From assembly GCF_020829685.1 (NCBI RefSeq), contig NZ_JAIVFR010000287.1:1-7731 (forward strand): 7,731 nucleotides of DNA, read 5' to 3'. The notes under the pieces are model-generated. The model did not search any database, was not told the DNA's origin, and saw only the letters and a list, made by a program, of their open reading frames with translations. This document shows positions 1 through 5,623 of the stretch, one piece after another; position 1 is the stretch's first letter; the number at the start of each line of letters is the position of its first letter. Source of the stretch: Nostoc sp. CHAB 5715 (lineage in GTDB: Bacteria; Cyanobacteriota; Cyanobacteriia; Cyanobacteriales; Nostocaceae). A program made the position numbers and the translations under genes.

Positions 1-58
1 GGTTGAAGTTGTTAACTACGGATGGAGCTTCTTCAAATAAAATCAGAAAGTAGAATTC
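1..58 (-). pseudogene. In-frame continuation of the CheB-CheR fusion beyond the stop codon
   Basis: Reading the minus strand past the TAA at 59-61 in the same frame gives 19 open codons to the window edge, beginning EFYFLILFEEAPS. This fits the expected next strand of the PAS-like domain: after EVIPF, family members have a stretch of the type '...YFLVLFE'. The stop could be a single-base change, for example from CAA or GAA. The rest of the gene lies outside the window. If the stop is real, this part is untranslated or is translated separately from a downstream start. Confidence 0.7.
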
Positions 59-1969
59 TTAGTCAGTCGAAGGCTTGAATGGAATCACCTCAAGATTGAC
101 GATTCTTGAAAAATCGCCTTCTTCAATTCGTAACCCTTGCTTTATAACTAGATTTTTTTGCCGTTGTGCCTGATAAATTGCGGCGCGTAGCTCTACGAGC
201 AAGCCTTGGCGCACCATTTTAAATAAGTTGAGACTCGCTTTCCCAGGTACAAGTTTTAGGTAGAGATCGATTTCTCCCCGAAGTTGCAGCACCTCCATCT
301 TGTTGTTGATTACTACACCCACTGGGGCATAGCGATTCAAGATCAGTTGATCGGTTTTTCTATCTAAATCAAACTCCTCTGATGGATTCTCATTGGTCAG
401 CTTAGGTTCCTCTACTTTTGCTACTGGATAATTGCTGGTAACGAACGAAAGAATTGGACGATTTACAGTTAGCTTCTTGGCATAAATTTTATACTTTTTG
501 TCAATCAGAGTAAACAACTCCGAATATTTACCTGTGCTTTCTGAAGTCCCTAGCAGCAGAAAGCCTGTCGGGTTGAGACTGTAATGAAAGACGGGCAGTA
601 TCCGTTTTTGCAACGTTTCGTCCAAGTAAATCAGTACATTCCGACAGCTAACTAAATCTAAGTTAGAAAAAGGCGGGTCACTGCTCAAGTCTTGTCGGGC
701 AAACACACACACTTCGCGGACAGCTTTGCTAATTTGATATCCACCGCCTTCAATGGCATTAAAAAATCTGCGGCGGCGCTCTGGTGAAACCTCCACCATT
801 TGATTCTCTGGATAAATGCCTGATCTGGCTTTCTCAATCGCTATCTCACTGATATCTGTGGCAAAAATCTGGATCGGCGGCGGGGTTACTTTATCTGACA
901 AAAACTCCAGCAAACAGATGGCGATCGAATACACTTCTTCGCCCGTGGAACACCCCGCCACCCAAATCCGAATCGGCAACTCTAACGATTTGTTTTTCGT
1001 GATGGTGGGAAAGACTTGCTGTTTCAACACTTCAAATGCTTCGGGATCGCGGAAAAAATAGGTGACGTGGATCAGAATTTCTTCATAGAGGGCCTTGACT
1101 TCACTCGGATTCTTTTGCAAATACTCGGCATAATCCTCTAACTCTTCTAGTTTATACAACAGCATTCGGCGCTGGATTCGGCGATCGAGGGTGTTGGGCT
1201 TGTAGTGGCTGAAGTCAACGCCAGTTACCGATCGCAACAACACAAATATAGTCGCCAGGGCATCTCCTTCTTCGGGCAACTTCTCAACCGCGATCGGTGG
1301 CAATGAGTCAGAAATCAAAGGATTGCGACTGAGGTTTACCAGTTCTTGGGCGATTTTTTGAGGCGGCAATACAAAATCAACATTCCCTGTGGCAACAGCA
1401 GTATTGGGCATACTATCGAATTTTGCCGTGTCTTCACACTGAGCAAAAGTCACGCCTCCAGCTGCTTTGATTGCCTTCAGCCCCAGTGCACCGTCTCCAT
1501 CCGCTCCAGATAAAATTACTGCGATCGCTTTGTTCCCTCGATCTGCTGCCAATGAACTAAAGAACGCATCAGCTGGCATATATTTCCCCTGAATTTTCTC
1601 TCGCGGCGTGAGTTCCAACACCCCACCAGACACAATCATCTTAGTGTTAGGGGGAATAATGTAGACTTGGTTTGGTTCTACAGTCACGCCGTCTTGCACT
1701 TCACTGACAGGCATTTGAGTTGTTCTTGCCAAAATCTCGCTCAACAGACTCTTGTGGTTAGGGTCTAAGTGTTGAATCAGCACAAATGCCATCCCTGTAT
1801 CGGTAAGCAAATATTTGAGCAACTGCGTAAATGCCTCTAATCCACCCGCAGAGGCGGCAATGCCAACGATGGGAAATAAAGTATCTGTATTGTCTTGCTG
1901 TTCTACGTCGAACGCTTCATTAGCGGTAGATTCAGATACAGGTTGCTCAGAGGGTTGATCGGATGTCAT
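59..1969 (-). CDS. Fused CheB-CheR chemotaxis-type signalling protein, C-terminus cut by a stop codon
   Basis: This 636-residue protein joins two receptor-modification enzymes. Residues ~33-215 are a CheB methylesterase domain: S40 in ASAGG, H67 in LIQHLDP and D159 in SGADGDG match the Ser-His-Asp triad. Residues ~235-500 are a CheR methyltransferase: a basic helix (LDRRIQRRM, 261-269), VTYFFRD (302-308), the SAM-binding GCSTGEE (339-345) and SCRNVLIYL (441-449). A PAS-like region starts near 548 and is cut short. In the family, such fusions usually continue into PAS and histidine-kinase domains, acting in chemotaxis-like or phototaxis signalling. Here TAA at 59-61 ends the frame, but the next 19 codons still fit the family. 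It is therefore probably an interrupted larger gene, or a base error. No CheB receiver domain precedes the esterase, which is normal for the fusion type. The ATG start is used because the N-terminal lead is acidic and unconserved; no strong Shine-Dalgarno sequence is visible. Confidence 0.93.
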   Translation of the reverse strand: MTSDQPSEQPVSESTANEAFDVEQQDNTDTLFPIVGIAASAGGLEAFTQLLKYLLTDTGMAFVLIQHLDPNHKSLLSEILARTTQMPVSEVQDGVTVEPNQVYIIPPNTKMIVSGGVLELTPREKIQGKYMPADAFFSSLAADRGNKAIAVILSGADGDGALGLKAIKAAGGVTFAQCEDTAKFDSMPNTAVATGNVDFVLPPQKIAQELVNLSRNPLISDSLPPIAVEKLPEEGDALATIFVLLRSVTGVDFSHYKPNTLDRRIQRRMLLYKLEELEDYAEYLQKNPSEVKALYEEILIHVTYFFRDPEAFEVLKQQVFPTITKNKSLELPIRIWVAGCSTGEEVYSIAICLLEFLSDKVTPPPIQIFATDISEIAIEKARSGIYPENQMVEVSPERRRRFFNAIEGGGYQISKAVREVCVFARQDLSSDPPFSNLDLVSCRNVLIYLDETLQKRILPVFHYSLNPTGFLLLGTSESTGKYSELFTLIDKKYKIYAKKLTVNRPILSFVTSNYPVAKVEEPKLTNENPSEEFDLDRKTDQLILNRYAPVGVVINNKMEVLQLRGEIDLYLKLVPGKASLNLFKMVRQGLLVELRAAIYQAQRQKNLVIKQGLRIEEGDFSRIVNLEVIPFKPSTD

Positions 1970-2085
1970 AGGATGAAGTCTAGCACTGCAATGGTTTGGC
2001 AGGTCAGGTTTATATTTTAGGTCAGTTTACTTACTTGCCTTGTATTTTAATAATAGTTTAAATACAAATCACATAAACAATCTAA

Positions 2086-2298
2086 AAGGATGTTTGAAAA
2101 GTGTCGTATAGCACATTAAATTCTGACTTCTTACCCCCCAACCCCCCGATATATTGGGGGGCTTTAAGAGACTATTCCCCCCATTTACAAGGGGGAGCCA
2201 CTGCGCCCTTGCGGCTCTGCCGACAGCCAAGCAAGTGGCGTGGGTTAGGGGGGGTATTTAGACACTTTGGGTAACAAATATAGCTTTTCAAACACCCT
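2086..2298. mobile_element. MITE-like non-coding element with terminal inverted repeats
   Basis: The ends match as inverted repeats: 2087-2101 (aggatgtttgaaaag) against 2284-2298 (cttttcaaacaccct), 14 of 15 positions pairing. Both arms adjoin a gtgtc/gacac-like inner sequence. The interior has no plausible ORF. It is rich in C and G runs that can fold: cccccc at 2142-2147 with gggggg at 2156-2161, and a second C-run/G-run hairpin at 2175-2195. It also carries gcaagtggcgtgg (2231-2243), which recurs twice near the right end of the window. The flanks share ctaa/TA, so a TA-type target duplication (IS630/Tc1-like) is possible but not clean. The element fills the gap between the CheB-CheR gene and the small membrane ORF. 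It may contribute a hairpin terminator to its neighbours. Confidence 0.6.
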
Positions 2299-2307
2299 CT
2301 AAGTTTC

Positions 2308-2493
2308 CTAAATCCAAGTCAGTGCCAATAAATAAGAAGCTAGAATAAATGCAATACCAATGATTCCGCTACTCAAAAGCAAAACTAATTGAGTTAAAAT
2401 ATACATTTGATAACTTCTGAGATTAATTTTATCGTTTATCAAATTTATTAGTAGCATTTTAAAAAAAATTATCTCCACCAATAAATGATCCAT
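2308..2493 (-). CDS. Possible small single-pass membrane protein
   Basis: This is a 61-residue product if read from ATG at 2493; a TTG start at 2508 would add five residues. The C-terminal half (residues ~32-58, from ILTQLVLLL to LLALTWI) is a continuous hydrophobic span with small residues (SSGIIG), as expected for one transmembrane helix. The N-terminal half is mixed hydrophobic and charged. A further ATG at 2404-2406 would leave a 32-residue peptide that is almost all membrane helix, a size known for small thylakoid-complex subunits, although I see no match to PetM, PetN or the Psb peptides. No clear ribosome binding site precedes any start. It lies 10 bp from the MITE-like element. I do not recognise a family, and it may be a chance ORF in AT-rich DNA. 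Confidence 0.35.
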   Translation of the reverse strand: MDHLLVEIIFFKMLLINLINDKINLRSYQMYILTQLVLLLSSGIIGIAFILASYLLALTWI

Positions 2494-2572
2494 ATCATTA
2501 CTTGTCAAAAGTTAGACTACTATATCTATCTAAGACATTAATTAAAGCTAGTACCGCAAGGCGGAATTCAAA

Positions 2573-2634
2573 ATTCAAAACTTGTACTGAGCTTGTCCTG
2601 AGCGTAGCCGAAGTATTCAAAACTTGTACTGAGC
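2573..2634. repeat. Two direct copies of a 20-bp interspersed repeat
   Basis: The sequence attcaaaacttgtactgagc occurs at 2573-2592 and again, identically, at 2615-2634. Between the copies lies tgagcgtagccgaagt, a variant of a motif seen again near 7117-7132 as tgaacgtagtcgaagg. This belongs to the small intergenic repeats scattered through many cyanobacterial genomes. It makes the overlapping plus-strand ORF at 2502-2723 untrustworthy as a gene. Confidence 0.75.
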
Positions 2635-2689
2635 AAGTCGTTGTATTCAAACAGGTATACAGTATAAGCGTTTCATTGATTTGGAATGG

Positions 2690-2810
2690 TGAGGCAGTCG
2701 CTCAAAGGGGGTTCCCCCCATGAGGAACTGCCGAACCCGTTAGCGCAGCGTTAGCGAGTCTTCTCCCAAGGGGAGACGCTAAGAGCGAACGAGCGTCAGG
2801 GGTGGTTTAT
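2690..2810. repeat. Palindromic repeat cluster
   Basis: Two foldable units sit side by side. In the first, ggcagt (2693-2698) pairs with actgcc (2727-2732) around an inner ggggg/ccccc stem. The second, at about 2757-2780, folds on gtcttctccc/ggggagac and is flanked by gttagcgcagcgttagcg and taagagcgaacgagcg. These GC-rich palindromes contrast with the AT-rich surroundings and look like cyanobacterial interspersed repeats. The cluster ends just downstream of the response regulator stop codon, so it could serve as its terminator. Together with the 20-bp repeats, it accounts for the non-coding stretch 2509-2825. Confidence 0.55.
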
Positions 2811-2825
2811 TTACGCCGTGACGTA

Positions 2826-3266
2826 CTAGTTAGCATGAGGATGAGGATTATTAGCAATTGCTAAAATGCCAAGCACAGCAACGAAATCATCAATAACTAC
2901 GGGTTTAGCAAAGCATAGACTAAACCCAGCTAAAAGAGCATGTTGATACATATCTTCTGTTACAGTGCTTGTCAGAGCGATCGCTGGTACTACTTTGCCT
3001 TGCTCTCCCGTAAGTGTTCTCACTTGGTGAATCAGAGCATAGCCATCCTCATTTGGCGTGGAAATATCACTTAAGAGGACATCAGGTTGCCATTGCACAA
3101 ATATTTCCAGAGCTTGCTCTTTTAAAAATGCCGCTTGCACGCTCACGCCATAGGATTGCAACATTGGCGTCAACGAATTGCAGAAATTGACATCATTATC
3201 TACAAGGAGTACTCGCAGCCCTTCTAGAAATGAAGGATTAGTAAGAAATTTATTATTTATATGCAT
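2826..3266 (-). CDS. Single-domain response regulator (CheY-like receiver)
   Basis: The 146-residue product is a stand-alone receiver domain with no output domain. Numbered from ATG at 3266, the acidic pair is D23 and D25 (LLVDNDV), the phosphoacceptor is D67 (LLSDISTPNEDGY), the switch threonine is T99 (ALTST) and the conserved lysine is K121 (FAKPV). All catalytic positions are present, so it should accept phosphate from a histidine kinase and signal by protein contact. A TTG directly before the ATG is an alternative start, but the ATG is preferred: it overlaps the TGA of an upstream reading frame by one base (TGATG), a typical coupling arrangement. That partner is only a remnant. The CheB-CheR fusion on the same strand is a plausible functional neighbour, but it lies more than 850 bp away with repeats between. 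Confidence 0.92.
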   Translation of the reverse strand: MHINNKFLTNPSFLEGLRVLLVDNDVNFCNSLTPMLQSYGVSVQAAFLKEQALEIFVQWQPDVLLSDISTPNEDGYALIHQVRTLTGEQGKVVPAIALTSTVTEDMYQHALLAGFSLCFAKPVVIDDFVAVLGILAIANNPHPHAN

Positions 3267-3439
3267 CAAAGTTTCAAAATTGAGGTTTTCTTGAGCTTTA
3301 GAATGTCTTTAAGCAGTACATTTCTTGTGCTTGCTTGAAGTTCAATAAACGTCTCATCAGTAAGCATGAACGGGGTATTACCTTTGAAATGATCTACTCC
3401 CTTAGCAGCTTTAATTGCAGCATCGCCAATATCAACTAT
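3266..3439 (-). pseudogene. 3' remnant of an unrecognised gene upstream of the response regulator
   Basis: A 57-codon open stretch on the minus strand runs from just after a TAA (3440-3442) to a TGA at 3266-3268 that overlaps the response regulator ATG. It begins IVDIGDAAIKAAKGVDHFKG and ends KLKKTSILKL. Composition is protein-like (mixed alpha-helical, with a lysine-rich tail), unlike the AT-rich non-coding DNA beyond 3440, where the same frame hits stops repeatedly. No standard start codon exists before M25 (ATG at 3365-3367), so it looks like a gene that has lost its 5' part. I do not recognise the family. The coupled stop and start suggest that an operon of this protein and the receiver once existed. 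Confidence 0.5.
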
Positions 3440-3864
3440 TTATTTGATACGTAAAAATAATTTTTGTTAACAATTTTTACTTTAACATCCTATTGTTATA
3501 GCTGATGTTTTAGATAGTGTATAACTTGTATATTTTGTATAAATTTAGCAAGAATTTTTATGATAAAAAACATTCAAATTATTCTGATGCCCAGTAACTA
3601 CTGATGAGAAGGAGTCAGAAGACAGAATTCAGAATTCAGAATACCCCAGCAGTCAAGTCAGGGGTAACAGTCACGGAAAGAATTTTTTCTTCTCCACAAT
3701 TAAAATCGGGGGCTTTAAACCTCGATTCTCCATCCAGTCGCACAGAATCCATGCTGGATTCTGGCTCCTGAATTCTGAATTCTTCTTCGGTAACAATTAT
3801 TAATTATGTCTAAAGACGTAAAGTTTTTATATCCTTCAGTAGTAGTTAAAACAATTTCCAATAA
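3440..3864. other. AT-rich intergenic region with no convincing gene
   Basis: The stretch 3440-3600 is very AT-rich, with stops in all frames examined, and could hold promoters, although I cannot assign one. From 3601 it contains the inverted gaattc-type repeats listed separately. A short reading frame starts with ATG at 3806 (MSKDVKFLYPSVVVKTI) and runs straight into the MITE at 3865. With the MITE removed it would stop after a few more codons, so I do not call it a gene. Confidence 0.6.
3624..3783. repeat. 160-bp segment bounded by perfect 16-bp inverted repeats
   Basis: The arm agaattcagaattcag (3624-3639) is repeated in inverse at 3768-3783. Just inside the right arm, agaatcc (3744-3750) and ggattct (3756-3762) form a short hairpin. 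The interior has no ORF. The arms are built from a gaattc(t/a) tandem motif of the kind that also occurs at 5569-5610. The segment may be a degenerate mobile element or a simple-repeat pair; no target duplication is evident. Confidence 0.55.
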
Positions 3865-3961
3865 TATAGGACTTACGCAAAAATCGCCCAAAAGCTTAAT
3901 TTATCGAACCGCCAAGACGCCAAGAACGCCAAGAATTCGTAGAGCGTGCGTAAGTCCTATA
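3865..3961. mobile_element. 97-bp MITE with perfect 15-bp terminal inverted repeats
   Basis: The sequence tataggacttacgca (3865-3879) is an exact inverse match to tgcgtaagtcctata (3947-3961). The interior carries three tandem copies of the octamer cgccaaga or close variants (about 3911-3934), and there is no coding capacity. Small elements ending in 'taggacttacgca' are, to my knowledge, abundant in Nostoc-type genomes and depend on a transposase supplied elsewhere. The flanks are TA-rich (aata on the left, aata on the right), which fits insertion at TA but does not prove it. Confidence 0.8.
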
Positions 3962-4117
3962 ATAGACAGTTGGTTCTTTTCTAACGTTGGCTGGCTGAGT
4001 GTCGTGAGTGCCAAAGTAACGTAACCACTCAAAGCAATACTATCAAATCCAACTAGGCTCAAACTTCGCGGTACTTGCAAGGAGTCTTGAATTCTGCCTC
4101 CATTTCAATAACTTAAC

Positions 4118-4131
4118 TTTTCTTAAGAAAA
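4118..4131. promoter_or_regulatory. Perfect 14-bp palindrome next to the gluconokinase start
   Basis: The sequence ttttcttaagaaaa is its own reverse complement and ends two bases before the ATG at 4134. It could be an operator, or a weak RNA hairpin covering the ribosome binding site; its aagaaa half is the only purine-rich stretch upstream of this ATG. If translation actually begins at the second ATG (4149), the palindrome would instead lie in the leader. Confidence 0.3.
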
Positions 4132-4133
4132 AT

Positions 4134-4658
4134 ATGATTAAGCAGTCTATGATTATTATCCTAATGGGTGTATCCGGTTCTGGCAAAACCACTATAGGAA
4201 AACTGCTAGCAGAATCGTTACAATGGGAGTTTAGCGATGCTGATGCTTTCCACTCACTAGAGAACGTTGAGAAAATGCGGCAGGGTATCCCTCTAAGTGA
4301 AGCTGACAGGATGCCTTGGTTACAAGATTTACAAACAGCCATAAAACATTGGCTGCAAGAAAATAAAAATGTGGTGCTGGCGTGTTCTGCTTTAAAAGAC
4401 AGCTATCGACAATTTTTGGTATTGGATAGCGATGGCTCCGCCAACGCCAAGGGCGAACGCATCAAGCTAGTTTACCTCAAAGGGTCTTATGAGTTAATTC
4501 AAATGCGGTTGCAAGAGCGTAGCAATCATTACATGAGCGAAAAACTGCTCAACAGCCAGTTTTATACTCTTGAAGAACCATTACATACCATATCTATGGA
4601 TGTTGCACAACCACCCCAGGTGATTGTTCAAAACATTAGAACAGCTTTGGAAATCTAG
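4134..4658 (+). CDS. gntK: Gluconokinase (GntK/HrmK family)
   Basis: Gluconokinase phosphorylates D-gluconate with ATP to 6-phosphogluconate, feeding the oxidative pentose phosphate pathway in the cytoplasm. The 174-residue product has the P-loop GVSGSGKTT (12-20), DADAFH (35-40), NVEKMRQGIPLSEADRMPWL (44-63), CSALKDSYR (84-92), YLKGSYELIQMRLQER (114-129) and SQF-TLEEP near 141-149. All are signatures of the bacterial gluconokinase branch of the P-loop kinases. A second ATG at 4149 (residue 6) matches the usual family start (MIIILMGVSGSGK) equally well. Residues ~100-108 (GSANAKGE region) look like an extra segment encoded by a GC-rich repeat and are not expected in the family; they fall in a loop before a beta strand, so activity may survive. 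In Nostoc punctiforme a gluconate kinase gene (hrmK) lies near fructose/glucose uptake genes, and here remnants of a permease and a porin follow on the same strand. Confidence 0.93.
   Translation: MIKQSMIIILMGVSGSGKTTIGKLLAESLQWEFSDADAFHSLENVEKMRQGIPLSEADRMPWLQDLQTAIKHWLQENKNVVLACSALKDSYRQFLVLDSDGSANAKGERIKLVYLKGSYELIQMRLQERSNHYMSEKLLNSQFYTLEEPLHTISMDVAQPPQVIVQNIRTALEI
4429..4460 (+). repeat. GC-rich repeat inserted in frame within gluconokinase
   Basis: The run gcgatggctccgccaacgcc, continuing to 4460 with aagggcgaacgc, is much richer in GC than the surrounding codons. It resembles the gcgatggc...gcgaacgc modular repeats of cyanobacterial intergenic DNA. It adds roughly nine residues between LVLDSD and RIKLVYLKG, a point where family members usually run from the aspartate-rich turn straight into the beta strand. 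The length is a multiple of three, so the frame is kept. Confidence 0.6.
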
Positions 4659-4988
4659 CTTATTGCTTTGCTATTTGTCTATGGTATTAGTGGATTGCTG
4701 GCAGGTTTAGCAGGAATCATGAGTGCCAGCCGTCTTTATAGTGCTAGCGGCATCTTAGGTCAAGGTTACGAATTAGATGCGATCGCTGCTGTTATTCTAG
4801 GTGGAACCAGCTTTACAGGCGGTATTGGTACCATTGGCGGCACACTTTTAGGTGCATTAATCATTGCTATTCTCAACAACGGTTTAACCTTGTTGAACCT
4901 ATCTTACTTCTGGCAACTAGTCGTCAAAGGACTAGTAATTATTTTGGCAGTTGTGATTGATAGACTCCGCAGACGTTCCAGACGGTAA
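4659..4988 (+). pseudogene. rbsC: 3' fragment of ribose/fructose-type ABC transporter permease
   Basis: The 109 codons directly after the gluconokinase TAG, in the same frame, encode the last third of an RbsC/FrtC-type permease: [19 protein letters not shown], the conserved [36 protein letters not shown], and [19 protein letters not shown] with a basic tail. Full-length permeases are usually about 310-340 residues, so about two thirds, including the start and the first membrane segments, are missing. The only usable start here is TTG at 4668, inside a membrane helix, with no ribosome binding site. In Anabaena and Nostoc such permeases (FrtC) work with a binding protein (FrtA) and an ATPase (FrtB), neither of which is in the window. 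The break lies within a few bases of the gluconokinase stop and marks a deletion or a misassembly. Confidence 0.88.
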
Positions 4989-5010
4989 AGAATTTCTTTG
5001 GGAATTGGGC

Positions 5011-5359
5011 ATTGGGCATGGGGCATGGGGCATGGGGCATTGAGAATAGGGGATGAGTCTTTGAACTCCATTAATGGGTCTTTGAACTCCATTAATGGGT
5101 CTTTGAACTCCATTAATGGGTCTTTGAACTCCATTAATGAGTCTTTGAACTCCATTAATGAGTCTTTGAACTCCATTAATGAGTCTTTGAACTCCATTAA
5201 TGAGTCTTTGAACTCCATTAATGAGCCTTTGAACTCCATTAATGAGTCTTTGAACTCCATTAATGAGTCTTTGCTCTCTACTCTCCTGCTCCCTGTTCCC
5301 CACTCCCTCATCTCCCTCATCTCCCTCATCCCCCCAATGCCCCATGCCCCATGCCCAAT
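5011..5359. repeat. Inverted G-rich/C-rich arms enclosing a minisatellite
   Basis: The left arm (5011-5041) is built from attgggcat followed by gggg-cat units. The right arm (5336-5359) is the exact inverse with one unit fewer. Both arms can form four-run G-quadruplexes on opposite strands: plus strand from 5007, minus strand from 5335 down. Inside the right arm are three 9-bp copies of ctccctcat (5303-5329). The whole block separates the permease fragment from the porin fragment. 'gggcatgggg' runs are a common cyanobacterial interspersed repeat. Confidence 0.8.
5055..5273. repeat. 21-bp tandem repeat (minisatellite), ten full copies plus a partial
   Basis: Ten consecutive 21-bp units begin at 5055, 5076, 5097, 5118, 5139, 5160, 5181, 5202, 5223 and 5244, followed by nine bases of an eleventh. 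The core is ttgaactccattaat. Units 2-4 start ggg and the others gag; unit 9 has one further change (gagcc). Because 21 is a multiple of three, one plus frame (ESLNSIN per unit) and two minus frames (INGVQRL and LMEFKDS per unit) stay open. These create long ORFs in this block that I do not regard as genes. The near-identity of the units points to recent expansion. Confidence 0.95.
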
Positions 5360-5533
5360 CTTGTTGTCCGTCAAGAGCAAGATAACGCTTACCATATCGA
5401 AGCATTCTATCGTTACCGCCTGAATGATAATATCTCAGTTACTCCTGGTTTTTGGATGATTCTCAACCCGGAAAACGACAGCAGAAATGATACGCAGTAT
5501 GTGGGTGTAATTCGTACAACCTTTGATTTTTAA
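5354..5533 (+). pseudogene. oprB: 3' fragment of an OprB-type carbohydrate porin
   Basis: The last ~55 residues before the TAA match the C-terminal strands of cyanobacterial SLH/OprB porins: AYHIEAFYRYRLNDNISVTPGFW, then NPENDSRNDTQYVGVIRTTFDF. The final aromatic residue is the outer-membrane assembly signal of beta-barrel proteins. Full-length members are about 500-600 residues, with a signal peptide and an SLH domain, all missing here. The open frame runs back into the C-rich repeat arm (the ATG at 5351 is part of the repeat), so the repeat block has replaced the rest of the gene. OprB porins let sugars cross the outer membrane and in Nostoc sit beside Frt/GlcP sugar importers, which fits the permease fragment upstream. 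Confidence 0.85.
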
Positions 5534-5568
5534 CCTATCACAACTAATTTACCGGACATGATCTTACA

Positions 5569-5610
5569 GAATTCTTGAATTTTGAATTTTAAATTTTGAA
5601 TTTTGAATTC
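5569..5610. repeat. Tandem ttttgaa-type AT-rich repeat
   Basis: The block consists of gaattcttgaa followed by repeated ttttgaa/ttttaaa units and ends in gaattc. It fills most of the gap between the porin remnant and the NADAR gene. It provides a spurious TTG start (5603) upstream of the likely GTG start of that gene. Related gaattc repeats occur at 3624-3639 and 3768-3783. Confidence 0.7.
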
Positions 5611-5623
5611 GGAGCGAAGCGAC

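Noticed and set aside
816..1061. Plus-strand 81-codon ORF
   Set aside because: It lies wholly inside the strongly conserved CheR domain on the other strand and has no recognisable features.
2140..2165. Stand-alone rho-independent terminator
   Set aside because: The C6/G6 hairpin is followed by only three T and lies within the MITE-like element; a terminator role is possible but not separately supported.
2502..2723. Plus-strand 73-codon ORF
   Set aside because: It is composed almost entirely of interspersed repeats, including two copies of a 20-bp repeat.
4043..4342. Minus-strand 99-codon ORF
   Set aside because: It is antisense to the P-loop and substrate motifs of gluconokinase.
5055..5273. 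CRISPR array
   Set aside because: The repeats are directly abutting with no spacers, and no cas genes are present.
4904..5423. Three long ORFs (two minus, one plus) with heptad peptide repeats
   Set aside because: They exist because the 21-bp tandem unit has no stop in those frames; their ends run into permease codons or G/C-rich repeats, and no start with a ribosome site is seen.
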